A stretch of 62,206 nucleotides of DNA from Planctomycetaceae bacterium (GTDB lineage: Bacteria > Planctomycetota > UBA1135 > GCA-002686595): NCBI GenBank assembly GCA_016125265.1, contig WGMC01000042.1:1-62206 (forward strand), given 5' to 3'. Every line of letters begins with the position of its first letter. Within the stretch, counting starts at the first letter, position 1. The notes beneath the pieces were generated by a model. That model ran no database searches, had not been told where the DNA came from, and saw only the letters and a program-made list of their open reading frames with translations. This document shows, piece after piece, positions 47,342 to 55,253 of this stretch. Both the position numbers and the translations under genes were made by a program.

Positions 47342-47974
47342 TCAGCCGGGCAACGCTTCCGCCGAGCCCTCGTGCAGCACGGTGCCGAGACCGAGGCGGA
47401 CCTTCTGGCGCGGGGTGTCCCCGGGCAGCGGATGACCGAGCGCCACCAACGCCACCGGCAGGTAGCGCTCCGACACGGCGAGGGCGGCGCGCAGCGCATC
47501 CACGTCCAAGTTGGTGAGACACGCGCTGGCGAGCCCCTTGTCCCGCGCGGCGAGCAGAAGGCACATCACGGCCATCGAAACCGATCGTTGGGCCTCGTCG
47601 CGGGCTGCCTGGGGCTGCGAGTATTCCTTGGCGGCCTGGCGCACCCAACGATCCGCCGTGGCCCGGTCCAACTCGCCCTTCTCCACCGTCGGACGCAGGG
47701 TCTCGGCCAGATCCTCGTACGCGCGCAAGTCGCCGAGCGCGACGAGCACCAGCGGCGCCTCCGCGACGCGGGGGTCCCCGTGGGCCGCTTCGCCGAGCGC
47801 CGCGCGGGCCTCGGCGTCCTGCACCGCGACGAACCGCCAGTGCTGCTGGTGGAACGCGGAGGGCGCACGGCAGGCGTGTCGCACCAGGTCGCGCAGGTCC
47901 TCCTGGTCGATCCCGCGATCCGGGTCGAAGCGGGTCGCCGTCACGCGGGCCGAGAGGCAGTCGAGGGTCTCCAT
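47342..47974 (-). CDS. Nitroreductase-family FMN protein
   Basis: A 210-aa protein of the NADH-oxidase/nitroreductase fold. The N-terminal FMN-phosphate site is CLSARVTATRFDPDRGID (RxSxRxF-like, with the family's first Ser replaced), then RAPSAFHQQHWRFVAVQD (the PSxxNxQPW block, with Asn replaced by His). The middle helix is SVSMAVMCLLLAARDKGLAS, and the end is VALVALGHPLPGDTPRQKVRL. It probably reduces a nitro, quinone or enal group with NAD(P)H. Start is uncertain: ATG 47974, or ATG 48001 adding nine residues; neither has a Shine-Dalgarno. It precedes the saccharopine-like gene by 89 nt. Confidence 0.85.
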   Translation of the reverse strand: METLDCLSARVTATRFDPDRGIDQEDLRDLVRHACRAPSAFHQQHWRFVAVQDAEARAALGEAAHGDPRVAEAPLVLVALGDLRAYEDLAETLRPTVEKGELDRATADRWVRQAAKEYSQPQAARDEAQRSVSMAVMCLLLAARDKGLASACLTNLDVDALRAALAVSERYLPVALVALGHPLPGDTPRQKVRLGLGTVLHEGSAEALPG

Positions 47975-48089
47975 AGGAAGGGCGCCGGGGCCTTTGGCCA
48001 TCGGCGGCCGAAGAAGGTAGCGCCCCGAAGCGGCACCTGTAGGTGAGAAGTGCCCTTTGGGGACCGCAAACCGCGCCCACCCAAACAAG

Positions 48090-48127
48090 GCGCCCCCGGA
48101 AACCGCGTCTGCGGCCTCCGGGGGCGC
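48090..48127 (-). terminator. Intrinsic-type terminator after the 537-aa GSDH gene
   Basis: Perfect 11-bp arms GCGCCCCCGGA (48090-48100) and TCCGGGGGCGC (48117-48127) flank a 16-nt loop. On the minus strand the stem is followed by CTTGTTTGG. It lies 52 nt after the GSDH stop and before the nitroreductase gene. Confidence 0.55.
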
Positions 48128-48178
48128 GATCGTATCGGTCCGGTTGTCACCCCAGTGGGCGACAACCGCGGGCTCCGG

Positions 48179-49792
48179 TCAGGGAACCAGCTTCACGGCG
48201 ACCGCGTTGCTGGTCGAGCTGACCACACCGAGGGGCGAGATCACCGCCGCCGCGTGGTGCAACACCAGGCCGACGTCGGACGGGGACGCGAGGCCAGCGG
48301 GCAGGCCGAACGACATGGTCGCCTGTCCGGCGCCGTCGAGCACACCCAGGGAGTTCGCGAGCGGCGGCTGGTTCGGGCTGCCGACGGTGATCAGGGTGTA
48401 GAAGTCCGGGTTGAGCGGCAGCACTTGGCCGTCCAGGGGGAAACCCGGGCTCGTGCCGCTGACACTGCCCGCGAGCAGGTAGAAGGAACCCGCGCTGCCA
48501 GCACCCATGTCGAGGTCCATGGTCTGCGTGCCACCGGAGGACGCCGAAACGACACCCCAGTCGGCCTGGAGCGTCGGGCAGGGTTGGGCCGGCGCGCTGA
48601 CCGGGATCACCTTGAAGACTTCGCCGCCGGTCGAGTCGACGATGAGCAGCTCGCCGTCGGCGTCCTCACCGAAGTGCGTGATGCCCGCGATGCTGAGGCC
48701 GCCGCCGGGCGCGAGCGCCGCGGTCTGGTTGCGGAACTCGGTCACCGTCGCGCCGTCGTAGCGGAACGACCAGATTGCCGCCGAGCAGTAGTCGGCGAAG
48801 AAGTAGGTGCCCTGCAGGTCGGGGATGGCGCACCCGCGGTACACGACGCCGCCGGTCACGGAGCAGATGCCACCGACGCCGTGGTTGTAGGTGTGGATGG
48901 GAGCCGTGTAGACGGGCGAACCGCAGGTCGGCGTGCCCGGCGCGCAGGCGGCGGTCGAGAAACAGACGTTGCCCTCGAGGACTTTCCAGCCGAAGTTGAC
49001 GCCGCCGACACCGGCGGGCTGGAAGCTGATCTCCTCGCGTTGGTCCTGGCCCACGTCGCCGATGTACATGTCACCGGTCAAGCGGTCGAAGCTGTAGCGC
49101 CAGGGGTTGCGCAGGCCCACCTGCCAGATCTCCGGCTTGTAGGCGGGGTTGCCCACGAACGGGTTGGTGCTGGGGATGCCGTAGCTGCCGGTCGCGTCGA
49201 TCGTGTCGACATCGATGCGCAGCATCTTGCCGAGCAGTTCGTTCGGGTTCTGCGCGCGGCAACCCGGATCGCCGCCGGAGCCACCGTCACCGGTGCCGAT
49301 GTAGAGGTAACCGTCCGGACCGAACGCGAGGTTGCCGCCGTTGTGGTTCGAGAACGGCTGGGGGATGTTGAGGATGACGATCCCGCTGGCGAAATCGCCG
49401 ACGTCCGGGTCGGACGAGACCTTCAGCCGCGCCACGTTGGTGGCGCCGTTCAGGGCGGTGTAGTTGATGAAGAAGTAGCCGTTCTCGGCGTAGTTCGGGT
49501 GGAACGCCATGCTCAACAGGCCGCGCTCGTTGTTGAAGCTGGCCAGGGTCGACACGTTCAGGAACGGCGCCGCGTTGAACGCGCCGTTCTTGAAGATGCG
49601 GATCAGGCGAGTGTTCTGTTCGACGACGAAGAGGCGCTCCTTGTCTCCGGGGGGCGCGCCCACCCAAACGGGGCGGGCGGCGCCGGAGATGATGCGCGTG
49701 GTGGTGAACGTGGTTTGTGCGTCACCGCTCGGCACCAGGGCGGCGAGCCCCAGAGCAGCGGTGCCGAGCAACAGAGCGATGGTCTTGTGCAT
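48179..49792 (-). CDS. Secreted GSDH-type (PQQ-dependent sugar dehydrogenase-like) protein
   Basis: A 537-aa protein with a signal peptide (1-25, IALLLGTAALGLAALVPSG) and a beta-propeller of the glucose/sorbosone dehydrogenase family (about 28-395). Visible motifs are ERGLLSMAFHPNYAENGYFF, NHNGGNLAFGPDGYLYIGTG, GDGGSGGDP, GLRNPWRYSFDRLTGDMYIG and VNFGWKVLEG. Cys pairs suggest disulfides in the exported protein. The last 135 residues are a separate module (FYLLAGSVSGTSPGFPLDG, LPLNPDFYTL...STSNAVAVKLVP) of a type appended to many exported proteins in some planctomycetes. It probably oxidises sugars outside the cytoplasm; cofactor ligands were not checked. It is single and followed by a terminator. 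Confidence 0.9.
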   Translation of the reverse strand: MHKTIALLLGTAALGLAALVPSGDAQTTFTTTRIISGAARPVWVGAPPGDKERLFVVEQNTRLIRIFKNGAFNAAPFLNVSTLASFNNERGLLSMAFHPNYAENGYFFINYTALNGATNVARLKVSSDPDVGDFASGIVILNIPQPFSNHNGGNLAFGPDGYLYIGTGDGGSGGDPGCRAQNPNELLGKMLRIDVDTIDATGSYGIPSTNPFVGNPAYKPEIWQVGLRNPWRYSFDRLTGDMYIGDVGQDQREEISFQPAGVGGVNFGWKVLEGNVCFSTAACAPGTPTCGSPVYTAPIHTYNHGVGGICSVTGGVVYRGCAIPDLQGTYFFADYCSAAIWSFRYDGATVTEFRNQTAALAPGGGLSIAGITHFGEDADGELLIVDSTGGEVFKVIPVSAPAQPCPTLQADWGVVSASSGGTQTMDLDMGAGSAGSFYLLAGSVSGTSPGFPLDGQVLPLNPDFYTLITVGSPNQPPLANSLGVLDGAGQATMSFGLPAGLASPSDVGLVLHHAAAVISPLGVVSSTSNAVAVKLVP

Positions 49793-50074
49793 GGGCGCGT
49801 GGATGTTGTGGATGCCCCGGACGGGGCTTCGGAAGCGATTGGCCGTCGGCGGGGAAGGGGGGATCCCCGACCTCGGGATAGGTCGAATGGAAAAGCCTAA
49901 CCGCCCGCCGCGGCTCCGGGGGTGCGCAGGGACCTGAGGGACGCTCCGCCAGAGTCACTTGGGACGGCCCGGGATGCCCGCGGGATCCCCTGGAGGCACC
50001 GAAAGTCCCCGCAAGGGCACGTCGAACGGCGTTCCCCTCACCGGGTAACCCCCTATCCACTAGCCCGACCGGCC

Positions 50075-51055
50075 TCAGCGCGATGGCCGGAACTCGGCGG
50101 CCAAATCCTCGACGAGCGCCCCGAGATCCCGCGTTGGCTCCCAACCCACGGCCCGTCGGATGCGCGCCAGGTCGGGCACGCGGCGGCGGGTGTCGTCCCG
50201 GGGATCGCCGCGCTCCTTCGGGACCGGGCAGAATCGGATCTGGGACGCTGAGCCCAGCCGTTCGCGCACCAGTTCCGCCAGCGCGGCCATGGAGACTTCG
50301 TCCCGGCCTCCGACATTGAAGAGACCGCCCCGGGCCTCCTGCCGCGACAGGAGCCGCACCAGCGCATCTACCGCGTCGAGGACGTGGCAGAACACCCGCC
50401 GCTGGGAGCCGTCGCCGTGCACGACCAGGGGCTCCCCCGCCAGGGCCGCCCCCACGAAGCGCGGCAACACCATGCCGCTCGCCGGCCCCTGGCGCGGACC
50501 CGACGTGTTGAAGAGTCGGGCCACCACGGCCGGCAGTCCTCGCTCGCGGTGCAGGGCGAGGGCTAGGGACTCGGTGTGCAGTTTGGAAACGGCGTAGGTC
50601 CCGCGGGCCCGTTCGGGCGAGACCAGCGCCAAGGGGTCGTCCTCGCAGTAGGTCCCGCTGGATTCGGGACCGTACACCTCGCTCGAGGAGACCACCAACA
50701 CCGGGCGGCGATGCGCGAGTGCCGCGGCGAGCACCACTTGCCCGCCGCGTGTGCCCACCTCCAGGGTCCGCGCGGGCTCGCGCACCACCCGCTCCACCCC
50801 CACCACGGCCGCCAGGTGTGCGACGCCGTCCGTGCGGGCGACCAGTTCCCCCACCAAACCCTCGTCCAGCACACTGCCGACGACGAGCCGCGCCCGGCCG
50901 CCGGTGCGCGCGTCGACGGCGTCGGCCGAAGCCCCGGCCGAAAGGTCGTCCAGCAGGGTCACCGCGCCGCCCTGGGCGAGCCAGCGGTCCGCCAGGTGCG
51001 AGCCGAGGAAACCCGCGCCGCCGGTGATCAGGAGATGGGCGGTGGGCGGCAGCAT
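50075..51055 (-). CDS. NAD-dependent epimerase/dehydratase (extended SDR)
   Basis: A 326-aa extended short-chain dehydrogenase acting on a nucleotide sugar. The NAD motif is LLITGGAGFLGSHLADRWL at the N terminus. Active-site residues are Ser in VVSSSEVYGPESS and Tyr-x3-Lys in TYAVSKLHTES. RLFNTSGPRQ and HGDGSQRRVFCHVLDAV are typical of UDP-glucuronate decarboxylase, UDP-glucose epimerase and dTDP-glucose dehydratase relatives; the sequence does not let me choose between them. The ATG at 51055 has TACGCT ten bases upstream. It diverges from a methyltransferase gene, which may act on the same glycan pathway. The 49793-50074 gap shows only GC-rich sequence. Confidence 0.88.
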   Translation of the reverse strand: MLPPTAHLLITGGAGFLGSHLADRWLAQGGAVTLLDDLSAGASADAVDARTGGRARLVVGSVLDEGLVGELVARTDGVAHLAAVVGVERVVREPARTLEVGTRGGQVVLAAALAHRRPVLVVSSSEVYGPESSGTYCEDDPLALVSPERARGTYAVSKLHTESLALALHRERGLPAVVARLFNTSGPRQGPASGMVLPRFVGAALAGEPLVVHGDGSQRRVFCHVLDAVDALVRLLSRQEARGGLFNVGGRDEVSMAALAELVRERLGSASQIRFCPVPKERGDPRDDTRRRVPDLARIRRAVGWEPTRDLGALVEDLAAEFRPSR

Positions 51056-51065
51056 CGGGGCGCGG

Positions 51066-51071
51066 AGCGTA
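51066..51071 (-). promoter_or_regulatory. TACGCT -10-like box for leaderless epimerase gene
   Basis: On the minus strand TACGCT is followed by 10 nt and the ATG at 51055. Confidence 0.4.
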
Positions 51072-51109
51072 CCCTTGGCCCGCGCTCCGGTCGACACACC
51101 CGGCCGGGG

Positions 51110-51115
51110 TAGACT
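51110..51115 (+). promoter_or_regulatory. TAGACT -10-like box for leaderless methyltransferase gene
   Basis: TAGACT ends 8 nt before the ATG at 51124. TCGACA occurs 13 nt upstream, too close for a standard -35. Confidence 0.45.
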
Positions 51116-51123
51116 CCACCACG

Positions 51124-51753
51124 ATGCCGACGCGCGAAGAGAACCTGCGCTTCTGGGGCCGCGACTACGACTGGTCCGATCGGGGCGAAAGCTGGACCCC
51201 GGGGGAACTTTGGAAGCGCACGATCCTGGAGCGCACCCTGTGGCCCCACCTGACGCCGGGAATGGACGTCTTGGAAATCGGCCCGGGCGCCGGCCGCTGG
51301 ACCTCCGAGATCCTGACCCGTGCTCCCCGGCGCCTCGTGCTGGTCGATCTGGCGCAAAAGTGCCTCGACATGTGCGCCGAGCGGTTCGGAGCCGAACACC
51401 CGGACATCGAGTACCTCCTCGGCGATGGGATGAGCTTGGCCGGTGTGGCCGACGGCTGCATCGACCTGGTGTGGTCGTTCGACGTCTTCGTGCACGTGGA
51501 GAAACCCCAAGTGCGGGGGTACATGCACGAGTTCGCGCGCGTGCTGCGCCCCGGGGCCGTGGCGATCCTGCACTACGCCAGCATCGACCGCGCGCAGTGC
51601 GAAGACCCGCGCGAGGGTTGGCGCGCGGACTTCACCTCGACGGACCTGCGCGAGTTGCTGGACGACGCGAAGCTCGAACTGATCGACGACCTCTACCACC
51701 CGTTGATCAGCCACACGAACTCGTCCATCGCGCTCTTCCGCCGCCCGCGCTGA
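51124..51753 (+). CDS. Class I SAM-dependent methyltransferase (209 aa)
   Basis: A 209-aa cytosolic methyltransferase of the Methyltransf_11 type. Motif I is MDVLEIGPGAGRWTSEILTR, the acidic end of strand 2 is LVLVDLAQKCLD, and the motif IV region is CIDLVWSFDVFVHVEKPQ. Motif I is complete. The acceptor is unknown; small sugar or lipid methyltransferases of this size often sit near epimerases, as here (divergent, 68 nt). The last codons and stop are followed by short tandem duplications (see repeat at 51738). Confidence 0.88.
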   Translation: MPTREENLRFWGRDYDWSDRGESWTPGELWKRTILERTLWPHLTPGMDVLEIGPGAGRWTSEILTRAPRRLVLVDLAQKCLDMCAERFGAEHPDIEYLLGDGMSLAGVADGCIDLVWSFDVFVHVEKPQVRGYMHEFARVLRPGAVAILHYASIDRAQCEDPREGWRADFTSTDLRELLDDAKLELIDDLYHPLISHTNSSIALFRRPR

Positions 51754-51803
51754 ACCGCCGCCGCCCGCGCTGACGCTTGACGGCCGCGCTGACGCTTGAC
51801 GGC
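51738..51803. repeat. Short tandem duplications at the methyltransferase 3' end
   Basis: A 16-nt segment including the methyltransferase stop codon (51738-51753) is repeated at 51758-51773. It is followed by two perfect tandem copies of a 19-mer, CGCGCTGACGCTTGACGGC (51766-51784 and 51785-51803). It looks like slippage and has no evident function. Confidence 0.7.
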
Positions 51804-51850
51804 CGCAGAAGCGGGGACCGACGCCGAGCGGCGCCGGCCCCCTGTTGGCT

Positions 51851-54055
51851 TCAGCCCTGGATCACGAGGCGCAGGCCGCTCGAGAACGTAGCTCCCGCCG
51901 GATTCACGCCGGGGGCCCCGAACGCGAACTGGAAGTGGAACTCCTGTCCCACCAGTTGGGGCAACCCGGGCGGTGCGAACGGCAGCAGGACCGCGCCGTG
52001 GCCGTCGGCCTGCACGGAAGCGGTTGCCTCGAGCGGCACGTAGAGCGAACAGCCCGTCGCGCCGAAACTCGTCAGATCGAGCGGCAAGGGAAGGCTCGAC
52101 CAACCGCCGTGGTCCCCCGCCGCCGCCAGGAATCCGGGCGCTCCGGGAGGAGCCCCCCCGGCCACCAAGTACATCGACGGACCGCCGGCCACGGCCTTGC
52201 CGATGCTGCCGATCAGAGGGCCGCACGTCGTGCCGTAGTGCAACACGGGCTGCTCCTCCGCGACGAAGTCGATGAGCGCCCGGTACTTGTGCGCCTTGGA
52301 GAGCGGTTCGGCCTGGTATTCGAGCGAACCCCACGAGCCCCACTTCGACGCCACGCCGCAGGAGTGGTACGCCACGAAAGCACCGCCGCCAGCGAACTTC
52401 CACCGCTCGAGGAAGAGCCGGTACGCCCAGTACATCATGGGGTTCCTGTTCGCCGTGACGAACAGGTCCGTGAGAGCCTGGTTGTTCTCCCAGCCGACCA
52501 TGCCCACGAGGTGCTGACCACCCTCGTAGGCGACCAACTGCACACCGCGCGACTGGGCCATCGCGGCGTTCTCCAGCAGCTTGTCGGTGAGCGGGCCGAG
52601 GATCTGCAGGATGCACTCGGTCAGCACTTCCTGCACGGTCCACGTGACGGTGATGGGAGCCTTGTCCGGGCTGCCCAAGCTGCCGCCGAAGTAGGGCGCG
52701 ATCGCGTAGACGTCGGTCTTTTGGTACGCGTTCTGGAAGTCCAGCGCCGTCTCACCGGTCCACGGCGTGGAGGACTGGCCGCCCATGACCCGCACGACCC
52801 GCTCGGCCCCCGGGCTTCCCGCACCGCCGAACACGTCCGTCCAGATGTCGAACATCTGCACGGCGCGTTTGCTGTACCAGCGCAACTGCGCCTGGTATGC
52901 ATTGCCCGAGAGGCCCTCGGCCACGCCCTTGTTCTGGCAGTACTGGGCTTGGCTGAAACCGCTGTTCCACACCTCGTTGGAGAGCTCGAGGTAGACCTTG
53001 AGGTCCGGGTGCAGCGTGTCCCTCACCAAAATGGCGTACTGGCGCAGGAAGTCGTCGTCCGCCATGTGCGGCATGCAGACCCACGGGTGTTTGCCCAGTC
53101 GGTTGGAGAGGGCGACCACGTACTCGGGCGCGACCCCCTGGTCGTCGGCCTGGGTCTGCAGTTCGGGCCGCGTGCGGTCGGACCACTTCACCAACGTGGA
53201 GTTGTTGGTGCGCTGCCAATCCATGAAACGCAGCGTCTGGTAGTGGGCCAGGCGCTCGAGGAACACCGGGTGGAAGGGCTCCTCGGCGTAGGTGCTCTCG
53301 AAGCCCGGCATCACGAGTCGCACGTTGCGCACGTGGTTCGCGGGGTTCGACTGCACGATGCGCATCACGATGCCGCCGTTGCTCGGTGTCACGTCCAACT
53401 CGATGCGACCCGGCGCGGCGGATTTCACCTTGGCGTCGTTCTGGAACTCGAACTGGCCCTCCCCGTCGTAGAGGCAGACGTACACGCCGCCGGGGTACTC
53501 GCCCGCGATCGCGTCCATCACGATCGTCGCCGCGGCCTCACCCGGTTTCAGGATCGGCCAACCGTTTGCGTCCAGTTGCAGCGGCACGCCGGTGTTCCAG
53601 GGTGAGCCGAAGCCGGCCAGTTGCGGCAACCAGGGACGGCTGACCTTCATCACGTCGACGAAGGGCCATTCCGAGCTCCAATCCGCGAGGCCCGCCAGGT
53701 TCACGCCCACGGGCGCGTGGGTGCCCGGGGGCTCGCCGACCCAACCGCCCGCGTTCGGGGGAACGGTGGGTCCCGCGGGCAATCCGCCGGGGGGCGCCTC
53801 GGATGCGGCGATGCCGGCGGTGGTTTCGCGGCCTTCGGTGCCGTCGGGTTCGGTCGCGCCGCCTGTGGCCAACGTCGGTGCTTGCAGGCGGTAGCGCGCC
53901 GAGGATTCGGCGGGAACGGCGAGTTCGGTGGGAGAGGTTTGTGCGGACGCGGGGCCCGCAATGCAGAGAAGGAGGGCCGCCGGGAACCAACGCGAACGCT
54001 GCGTTCGGCGGCGCGGGACGGCGGCGGAAATGCTGGGAACGAACAACTCAACCAT
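51851..54055 (-). CDS. Secreted clan-A glycoside hydrolase-like protein (734 aa)
   Basis: The ATG at 54055 is preferred over an in-frame TTG four codons upstream. A signal peptide (WFPAALLLCIAGPASAQ, near residue 38) is followed by a Thr/Pro/Gly-rich linker. The core then starts with GVNLAGLADWSSEWPFVDVM and resembles proteins annotated as cellulose-binding or putative clan-A hydrolases. Candidate catalytic residues are Glu in YLELSNEVWN (acid/base NE pair) and Glu in LVAYEGGQH (nucleophile). The C-terminal ~100 residues (LPLPLDLTSFGATGCSLYVP...FSSGLRLVIQG) form the same kind of appended module as in the two GSDH proteins. It is probably a secreted polysaccharide-active protein; the substrate is unknown. 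Confidence 0.82.
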   Translation of the reverse strand: MVELFVPSISAAVPRRRTQRSRWFPAALLLCIAGPASAQTSPTELAVPAESSARYRLQAPTLATGGATEPDGTEGRETTAGIAASEAPPGGLPAGPTVPPNAGGWVGEPPGTHAPVGVNLAGLADWSSEWPFVDVMKVSRPWLPQLAGFGSPWNTGVPLQLDANGWPILKPGEAAATIVMDAIAGEYPGGVYVCLYDGEGQFEFQNDAKVKSAAPGRIELDVTPSNGGIVMRIVQSNPANHVRNVRLVMPGFESTYAEEPFHPVFLERLAHYQTLRFMDWQRTNNSTLVKWSDRTRPELQTQADDQGVAPEYVVALSNRLGKHPWVCMPHMADDDFLRQYAILVRDTLHPDLKVYLELSNEVWNSGFSQAQYCQNKGVAEGLSGNAYQAQLRWYSKRAVQMFDIWTDVFGGAGSPGAERVVRVMGGQSSTPWTGETALDFQNAYQKTDVYAIAPYFGGSLGSPDKAPITVTWTVQEVLTECILQILGPLTDKLLENAAMAQSRGVQLVAYEGGQHLVGMVGWENNQALTDLFVTANRNPMMYWAYRLFLERWKFAGGGAFVAYHSCGVASKWGSWGSLEYQAEPLSKAHKYRALIDFVAEEQPVLHYGTTCGPLIGSIGKAVAGGPSMYLVAGGAPPGAPGFLAAAGDHGGWSSLPLPLDLTSFGATGCSLYVPLEATASVQADGHGAVLLPFAPPGLPQLVGQEFHFQFAFGAPGVNPAGATFSSGLRLVIQG

Positions 54056-54379
54056 TGCGCAGGTCAACGGGTTTTGCGGGATCGCACCTGCCGCGCCGGA
54101 GGGGTGCGGAAGCGAACAGGCGCGCGTGGAAATGCTCAGGCGTGTGGTTCCAAGAACCGAACTGTCCGCCGTCGAGCGCCTTGTTACGGGGACCGCGGGC
54201 CTCGACTACAGCCCCATGTCCAACTTCCGTGCCGGAAGCTGCGTTTTTCCCCATACCGAGAGTGCCGAGCATTCCCAGCCCGCACTGTTTTGCCGGCGTC
54301 ACGCGGCGTTCCCGGAATCAGCCCGCGTTCCCCGAATCGCATCGCGTTCCGGAGTGGCACCGCACTCGACCGCGTTCAC
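54056..54379. other. Intergenic region with 19-nt spaced GCGTTC repeats
   Basis: 324 nt between the clan-A gene start and the end of boxR hold no gene. GCGTTC occurs at 54306, 54325 and 54344 with an exact 19-nt period and similar flanks (GCGTTCCCGGAATC, GCGTTCCCCGAATC, GCGTTCCGGAGTGG), and again at 54372 inside the 3' region near boxR. This may be an operator array or a decayed tandem repeat. I see no clear promoter hexamer near 54055. Confidence 0.45.
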
Positions 54380-55123
54380 TCACACCGAAGGCAACGAGCG
54401 GAGCACACGTTCGGCGACGGCCGCGGGGTCGAGTCCCGAGGTGCGCACCGCGGCCTTGCAGCGCTCGTAGCTGGGGCGGCGCGCGGCGAGCAGCGCACCG
54501 AGCTCCGCCAGCGCACCCGGGCGCTCCCGCATGGGCCGGTGGTCCCCTTGACCGAGCACCCTTTGGAAGTGCTCCTCCGGTTCCGCTTGCAGCCAGACGG
54601 TGTGGCACGTCTCGAGGAGGCGGTCGAAGTTCGCCGGAGCCTCGGTGATCGAACCGCCGGTTGCGAGCACGAGCCGCTCGCCACTGGAGAGCACCCGTTC
54701 GAGGGCCTGGGCCTCGTAGCGGTGGAACGCCGTCGCGCCGTGCAGGTCGAAGATCTCCGAAAGGGACAGCCCGGCCACGGTTTCCACCTCGTGGTCCAGC
54801 TCGACGAAGGGCACCTCCAGTTCGAGAGCGAGGATCCGCCCGACCGAGCTCTTGCCGGCACCGCGTAGGCCGACCAGGGCCACACGCTCCACGGGCCGCA
54901 AGCGCGGTGCGCCGCGCAGGAGCTCGGCAACCTCCAGCCCCAGGGCCTGGGCTAAGCGGTCGAGGACCAGCAGGCTGGGGTTGGCCCGCCCCGCCTCCGT
55001 CTCGGTGACGTAGCGGCGGCTGACCCCCGCCCGGCGTGCCAGGGCGGCCACCGTGAGGTCCATGCGCTCGCGCTCGGACCGCAGGCGGCGACCCAACTCC
55101 AGGAGAACACTTGGCTGGCCCAT
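54380..55123 (-). CDS. boxR: BoxR/BzdR-type regulator (HTH plus shikimate kinase-like domain)
   Basis: A 247-aa predicted repressor of the box genes. Residues 6-66 are an XRE-type helix-turn-helix (LTVAALARRAGVSRRYVTE). Residues 80-245 are a shikimate kinase-like fold with P-loop GLRGAGKSS (85-93), the ELDHEVE region and GERLVLATGGS. In known BoxR and BzdR this fold binds benzoyl-CoA as inducer rather than acting as a kinase. Those proteins are about 300 aa with a linker between domains; here the linker is nearly absent (about 70-79), which may change signalling. It diverges from boxC over 130 nt containing an inverted repeat. Confidence 0.9.
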   Translation of the reverse strand: MGQPSVLLELGRRLRSERERMDLTVAALARRAGVSRRYVTETEAGRANPSLLVLDRLAQALGLEVAELLRGAPRLRPVERVALVGLRGAGKSSVGRILALELEVPFVELDHEVETVAGLSLSEIFDLHGATAFHRYEAQALERVLSSGERLVLATGGSITEAPANFDRLLETCHTVWLQAEPEEHFQRVLGQGDHRPMRERPGALAELGALLAARRPSYERCKAAVRTSGLDPAAVAERVLRSLPSV

Positions 55124-55134
55124 GACTGCGCGCT

Positions 55135-55167
55135 ATCTTGCACTCCCAACAGCAGGGTGAGCAAGAT
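55135..55167. promoter_or_regulatory. Candidate BoxR operator between boxR and boxC
   Basis: ATCTTGC (55135-55141) and GCAAGAT (55161-55167) form a 7-bp inverted repeat with centres 26 nt apart, in the middle of the divergent region. A TGCA tetramer overlaps the left arm (55139-55142); BzdR is known to bind TGCA-containing sites. The position would allow control of both genes. Binding is inferred only. Confidence 0.4.
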
Positions 55168-55253
55168 CCTGCCCACTTTGCGATCCCCGCGGACATCCAA
55201 GCCGTGGCGTCGTCGCTTCCCGAGAACCCTTCCAGGCCCCCCGAGGAGACCCC

